Source: Bacilli bacterium (GTDB lineage Bacteria; Bacillota; Bacilli; Paenibacillales; KCTC-25726). From it: a DNA stretch of 34,711 bases. The notes below the pieces were generated by a model that made no database searches, had not been told where the DNA came from, and worked only from the letters and a program-made list of their open reading frames with translations. The stretch is taken from positions 1 to 34,711 of the forward strand of contig DASVDB010000028.1 of NCBI GenBank assembly GCA_036381315.1, read 5' to 3'. Made by a program: the position numbers and the translations under genes. Positions 33,172 to 34,711 of this stretch are shown here, piece by piece. Each line of letters opens with the position of its first letter. The stretch's first letter is position 1.

Positions 33172-34638
33172 TCAGCCTCCTGCCATGATCGTTGCGGCTT
33201 GCCGGATCAGTTGCGAGACGGCGGGCGGGATATACAGGCCGAATACCGCAACAAAAAGAAGCGGAATCATGAGCGGCCATACGGACCACCGGCTCAAGCT
33301 TCCCGCGGCCGGCTTGTCTCTCGGCACGCCGAACGACATTTTGCCGATATGAAAAATCATGGCGCCGAAAATAAACGCAACAAACGCCAGCATGATCGAC
33401 GCAATGTAGGGATGCCCTGCGGAGAAGCCGGTTGCGATAATGGAAAATTCACTCGTAAACAGGCTGAACGGCGGCACGCCGGTGATCGCCAATGTGCCGA
33501 GCAACAGCAAGGGCCCCGTAATCGGCATGGCGGGCAAAACGCCGGTCACGCGCCCGATTTGCTTTGTATGATAAGTTTGGTAGATGTTGCCCGCCGTCAA
33601 AAACAACATCGATTTTGCCATCGAGTGGTTGATCATCTGCAAGAGCGCCGCAGCATACCCCATAACTCCTCCGAAACCGATGGCGACGGCGATAATGCCC
33701 ATATGCTCAACGGTGGAAAAAGCAAGCATCCGCTTGTAATCCTGCTGCACGACGATAAAAGGAAACGCCACAATGATGGACAAAAGTCCGAAGCCGATAA
33801 ATAAATGCTGCACCAGTTCCATACCGACGGAATGGCCGGCGATCACGGAAAAACGGATAAGCCCTAGCAATGCGCAGTTGAGCAGCACACCGGACAAAAT
33901 GGCGCTGATCGGCGACGGCGCCTGGCTGTGCGCGTCCGGCAGCCAAAAGTGCAGCGGCGCGAAACCGATTTTCGTGCCCAGCCCGACGAACAGAAAGACG
34001 AACGCCAGGCTGACCATGGATGGCTGCAGCTTAATGCCCGGTTCTTTCAGGAACGACCAATTCAAAATTTCCTTCGACGCTCCGAGCGTATCGACCGCCG
34101 AGGCATACAGAATGATAACGCCCAAAAGGGCGACCGCGATCCCCGCGCTGCAGAGCATCAAATATTTCCATGCCGCTTCCAGCGTTTCGCCTTTGCGGTA
34201 CAATGCCACGAGGAACGCCGAGACGATTGTCGTCGCTTCGATCGCCACCCACAACAGCCCCAAATTGTTTACGGTGCAAACGCACAGCATGGCCGCGATA
34301 AACAGATGATACCACAGGTAATAATGCCTAAACTGGTTTCCGTCAACCGCGCCCTCCCGGCGTTCGCGGCGCATAAAGCCGATGGAGTGCAAAGAGGCGG
34401 TTAAGCCGACAATCGCGATGATGGCAATTTCGATGGCGCCTAAAGCGTCCACATAAAAAAATTGATTGGCGCCGACCACGGTTCCGTAAACGGCTACATC
34501 CCATACAAGCCAGAGCGCGAGCGCAGAAGTTATCGCGCTTCCGGCAAAATGAATCCATTCGATGATCCGCTCCCGCTGCAGGGCGAAGCATGCCAGGGCA
34601 GTAACGGCAGGTGTAAGCAATGTCATAAACGGCAGCAT
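33172..34638 (-). CDS. Proton-translocating membrane subunit (HyfF/NuoN/MrpD-like)
   Basis: A membrane protein of 488 aa with about 13-14 hydrophobic segments and the antiporter-like fold shared by HyfF, NuoL/M/N and Mrp subunits. Key charged residues of the proton path are visible: E134 in WVAIEATT and K223 in GTKIGFAPLHFWLPDAH, which continues into SQAPSPISAILSG. It would couple electron transfer in the soluble arm to proton or sodium movement. The ATG at 34638 lies ten bases after the HyfE-like stop, with GGGGTG as ribosome site. Gene order E-F-G-I matches hyf-type operons except for the missing H. Confidence 0.85.
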   Translation of the reverse strand: MLPFMTLLTPAVTALACFALQRERIIEWIHFAGSAITSALALWLVWDVAVYGTVVGANQFFYVDALGAIEIAIIAIVGLTASLHSIGFMRRERREGAVDGNQFRHYYLWYHLFIAAMLCVCTVNNLGLLWVAIEATTIVSAFLVALYRKGETLEAAWKYLMLCSAGIAVALLGVIILYASAVDTLGASKEILNWSFLKEPGIKLQPSMVSLAFVFLFVGLGTKIGFAPLHFWLPDAHSQAPSPISAILSGVLLNCALLGLIRFSVIAGHSVGMELVQHLFIGFGLLSIIVAFPFIVVQQDYKRMLAFSTVEHMGIIAVAIGFGGVMGYAAALLQMINHSMAKSMLFLTAGNIYQTYHTKQIGRVTGVLPAMPITGPLLLLGTLAITGVPPFSLFTSEFSIIATGFSAGHPYIASIMLAFVAFIFGAMIFHIGKMSFGVPRDKPAAGSLSRWSVWPLMIPLLFVAVFGLYIPPAVSQLIRQAATIMAGG

Positions 34639-34648
34639 GTTGGTTGAT

Positions 34649-34711
34649 TCACCCCTTCAGCCTTCGCAGCCAATCCGTGCTGATGCTTTTAAACGTCTGA
34701 TTCATCCGGTA
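34649..34711 (-). CDS. HyfE-like membrane subunit, C-terminal fragment
   Basis: Twenty codons ending in TGA (34649-34651) run off the right edge. The peptide ends STDWLRRLKG, resembling the hydrophilic tail of HyfE (NuoK-like) proteins, and the position directly before a HyfF-like gene fits. Identification rests mainly on context. Confidence 0.5.
   Translation of the reverse strand, partial: YRMNQTFKSISTDWLRRLKG

Overview
The window looks like a chromosomal stretch from a low-to-mid GC Gram-positive bacterium of class Bacilli, most likely Paenibacillaceae-like. The evidence is AGGAGG-type ribosome binding sites, frequent TTG and GTG starts, a ThiN-type thiamine pyrophosphokinase, a LipL-type octanoyltransferase, a LysM plus 3D-domain wall protein, an alpha/beta-type PDH operon and a stand-alone glutaminyl-tRNA synthetase. 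The taxonomic placement is inference from gene content only.

Positions 1-135 hold the right end of an IS21-family element (last codons of an IstB-like helper ATPase plus terminal repeats). Next comes a divergent glycan-modification island (219-4982). A leftward operon encodes an SDR epimerase, a DegT-type sugar aminotransferase and a glycosyltransferase; a rightward pair encodes two tandemly duplicated TIGR04325-type methyltransferases. From 4983 to 5813 lie a doubtful small leftward ORF and a broken chemoreceptor gene.

From 5.9 to 13.2 kb are glnS, an orphan SPPY-type DNA methyltransferase, a two-P-loop ATPase, and ilvA with a 14-TM MFS exporter. Positions 13.2-16.4 kb form a compact cyclic di-GMP locus. 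It holds a PAS/degenerate-GGDEF/EAL enzyme, a promoter, a class I c-di-GMP (GEMM) riboswitch with an intrinsic terminator as expression platform, and a PilZ-domain effector gene. Enzyme, RNA sensor and protein sensor for one second messenger therefore sit in 3 kb.

Positions 16.5-20.0 kb encode a ferredoxin-dependent 2-oxoacid oxidoreductase with unusual gene fusions (gamma+delta, alpha+beta), behind a promoter whose -35 element is overlapped by a short palindrome. Housekeeping genes follow (LysM/3D protein, thiN, lipid kinase, aldo/keto reductase, lipL, esterase). Then comes a complete pyruvate dehydrogenase operon (pdhABCD, 25.7-30.6 kb); lipL just upstream supplies the lipoylation step for its E2.

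The right end (31.0-34.7 kb, leftward) is part of a membrane-bound, Hyf/complex I-like [NiFe]-hydrogenase-family operon (HyfE end, HyfF, HyfG, HyfI). Its large subunit keeps both CxxC motifs. Its small subunit has lost two of the four expected iron-sulfur cysteines, and the HyfH polyferredoxin gene is absent from its usual place. This is the most unusual protein-level signal in the window. The c-di-GMP locus is the clearest regulatory system.
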